A DNA stretch of 42,146 bases from Rhodococcus sp. AW25M09 (GTDB lineage Bacteria > Actinomycetota > Actinomycetes > Mycobacteriales > Mycobacteriaceae): NCBI RefSeq assembly GCF_000333955.1, contig NZ_CAPS01000039.1:1-42146 (forward strand), written 5' to 3'. Below are positions 41,960 to 42,146 of this stretch, piece by piece. The position numbers were made by a program, and so were the translations under genes. Every line of letters begins with the position of its first letter. The first letter of the stretch is position 1. The notes under the pieces were generated by a model, which had not been told where the DNA came from, did not search any database, and saw nothing but the letters and a program-made list of their open reading frames with translations.

Positions 41960-41975
41960 TCGAACATACGTTCTG
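41960..41975. promoter_or_regulatory. LexA (SOS)-box-like palindrome
   Basis: TCGAACATACGTTCTG matches the actinobacterial SOS box TCGAAC-N4-GTTCGA except in the last two bases. It lies 27 bases before the start of the HNH gene. 13E12-family genes of M. tuberculosis are known members of the LexA regulon, which makes the match more credible. Confidence 0.6.
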
Positions 41976-42002
41976 AACTGGGTCACCGGGGGGGTGAAGA
42001 CG

Positions 42003-42146
42003 ATGGCAGTACCGACAGTGTCGCTGGAGGCGTTGACCACAGCCGCCCAGGCAGAGAACCGGCACGCCGCCCGCAAGATCGCCGCCTGCTACCGCGTACA
42101 CCGCGACTGGATCACCCACGACACCGAGCACAAGCACTACAGCCGG
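42003..42146 (+). CDS. 13E12/DUF222 HNH-endonuclease-type protein (5' end only)
   Basis: The window ends after 48 codons. The start MAVPTVSLEALTTAAQAENR and the following RKIAACYRVHRD look like the N-terminus of DUF222 proteins, which in actinobacteria are followed by a C-terminal HNH nuclease domain and occur in many copies (13E12 repeat family). The nuclease domain itself is not in view. A strong GGGGGGGTGAAG ribosome-binding site precedes ATG 42003. Probably DNA-damage inducible given the upstream SOS-like box. Confidence 0.72.
   Translation, partial: MAVPTVSLEALTTAAQAENRHAARKIAACYRVHRDWITHDTEHKHYSR

Overview
The window looks like the chromosome of a high-GC, mycolate-type actinobacterium, most likely Rhodococcus or a close Nocardiaceae relative. 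Nothing looks plasmid- or phage-borne. The main evidence is gene order. From the start to about 21.6 kb the layout is that of Mycobacterium tuberculosis Rv3666c to Rv3644c: dppABC and a fused dppDF, an Rv3662c-like protein, an Rv3661-like HAD protein, ssd, a Tad/Flp pilus cluster, an Rv3649-type helicase, cspA, an Rv3647c-like protein, topA, holB and a tRNA-Thr. GTG starts, ATGA-type overlaps and lipoboxes also fit. The species cannot be fixed from the sequence alone.

Region 1 (1-6245, + strand) is a peptide ABC transporter operon followed by a protein that reads as a degenerate Fic domain. Region 2 (6246-7783) has a minus-strand HAD hydrolase flanked by two probable regulatory RNAs: an Ms1/MTS2823-type RNA polymerase-binding RNA at about 6251-6558 (minus) and a 6C RNA at about 7571-7666 (plus). 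Region 3 (7784-12377, +) is the translationally coupled ssd-tadA-tadB-tadC-pilin-tadE-(Rv3654c-like) operon. It ends inside a family of about 70-bp palindromic repeats (12352-12709).

Region 4 (12729-21615) is housekeeping: MrfA/YprA-type helicase, cold-shock protein, topoisomerase I, a DUF3558 lipoprotein, DNA polymerase III delta' and tRNA-Thr(CGT). Region 5 (21667-29614) is accessory: an MDR oxidoreductase, an AlkD-like protein, a small membrane protein, a decayed RidA remnant, a DHFR-domain protein, an AGE-family isomerase, and a coupled pair of membrane-anchored secreted proteins I cannot name, one of which carries an internal duplication.

Region 6 (29739-35142) has a CGNR regulator divergent from an EamA permease, then a TetR regulator divergent from an SDR and a Baeyer-Villiger monooxygenase, then an F420-reductase-like protein. 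Region 7 (35163-38293, minus) is a PLD-family protein, a protealysin-type M4 protease without a signal peptide, and its presumed emfourin-type inhibitor. Region 8 (38348-42146) has an aldo/keto reductase, a two-subunit CoA-transferase divergent from an IclR regulator, a 90-residue protein made of regular 28-residue repeats, and the 5' end of a 13E12/DUF222 HNH protein behind an SOS-box-like palindrome.

The points I find most worth following are the two RNAs around the HAD gene, the pseudo-Fic protein, the PLD/protealysin/emfourin cluster, the repeat array at the tad operon end, the SOS box before the HNH gene, and the 28-residue repeat protein. All assignments rest on reading motifs and remembered synteny; no database search was run.
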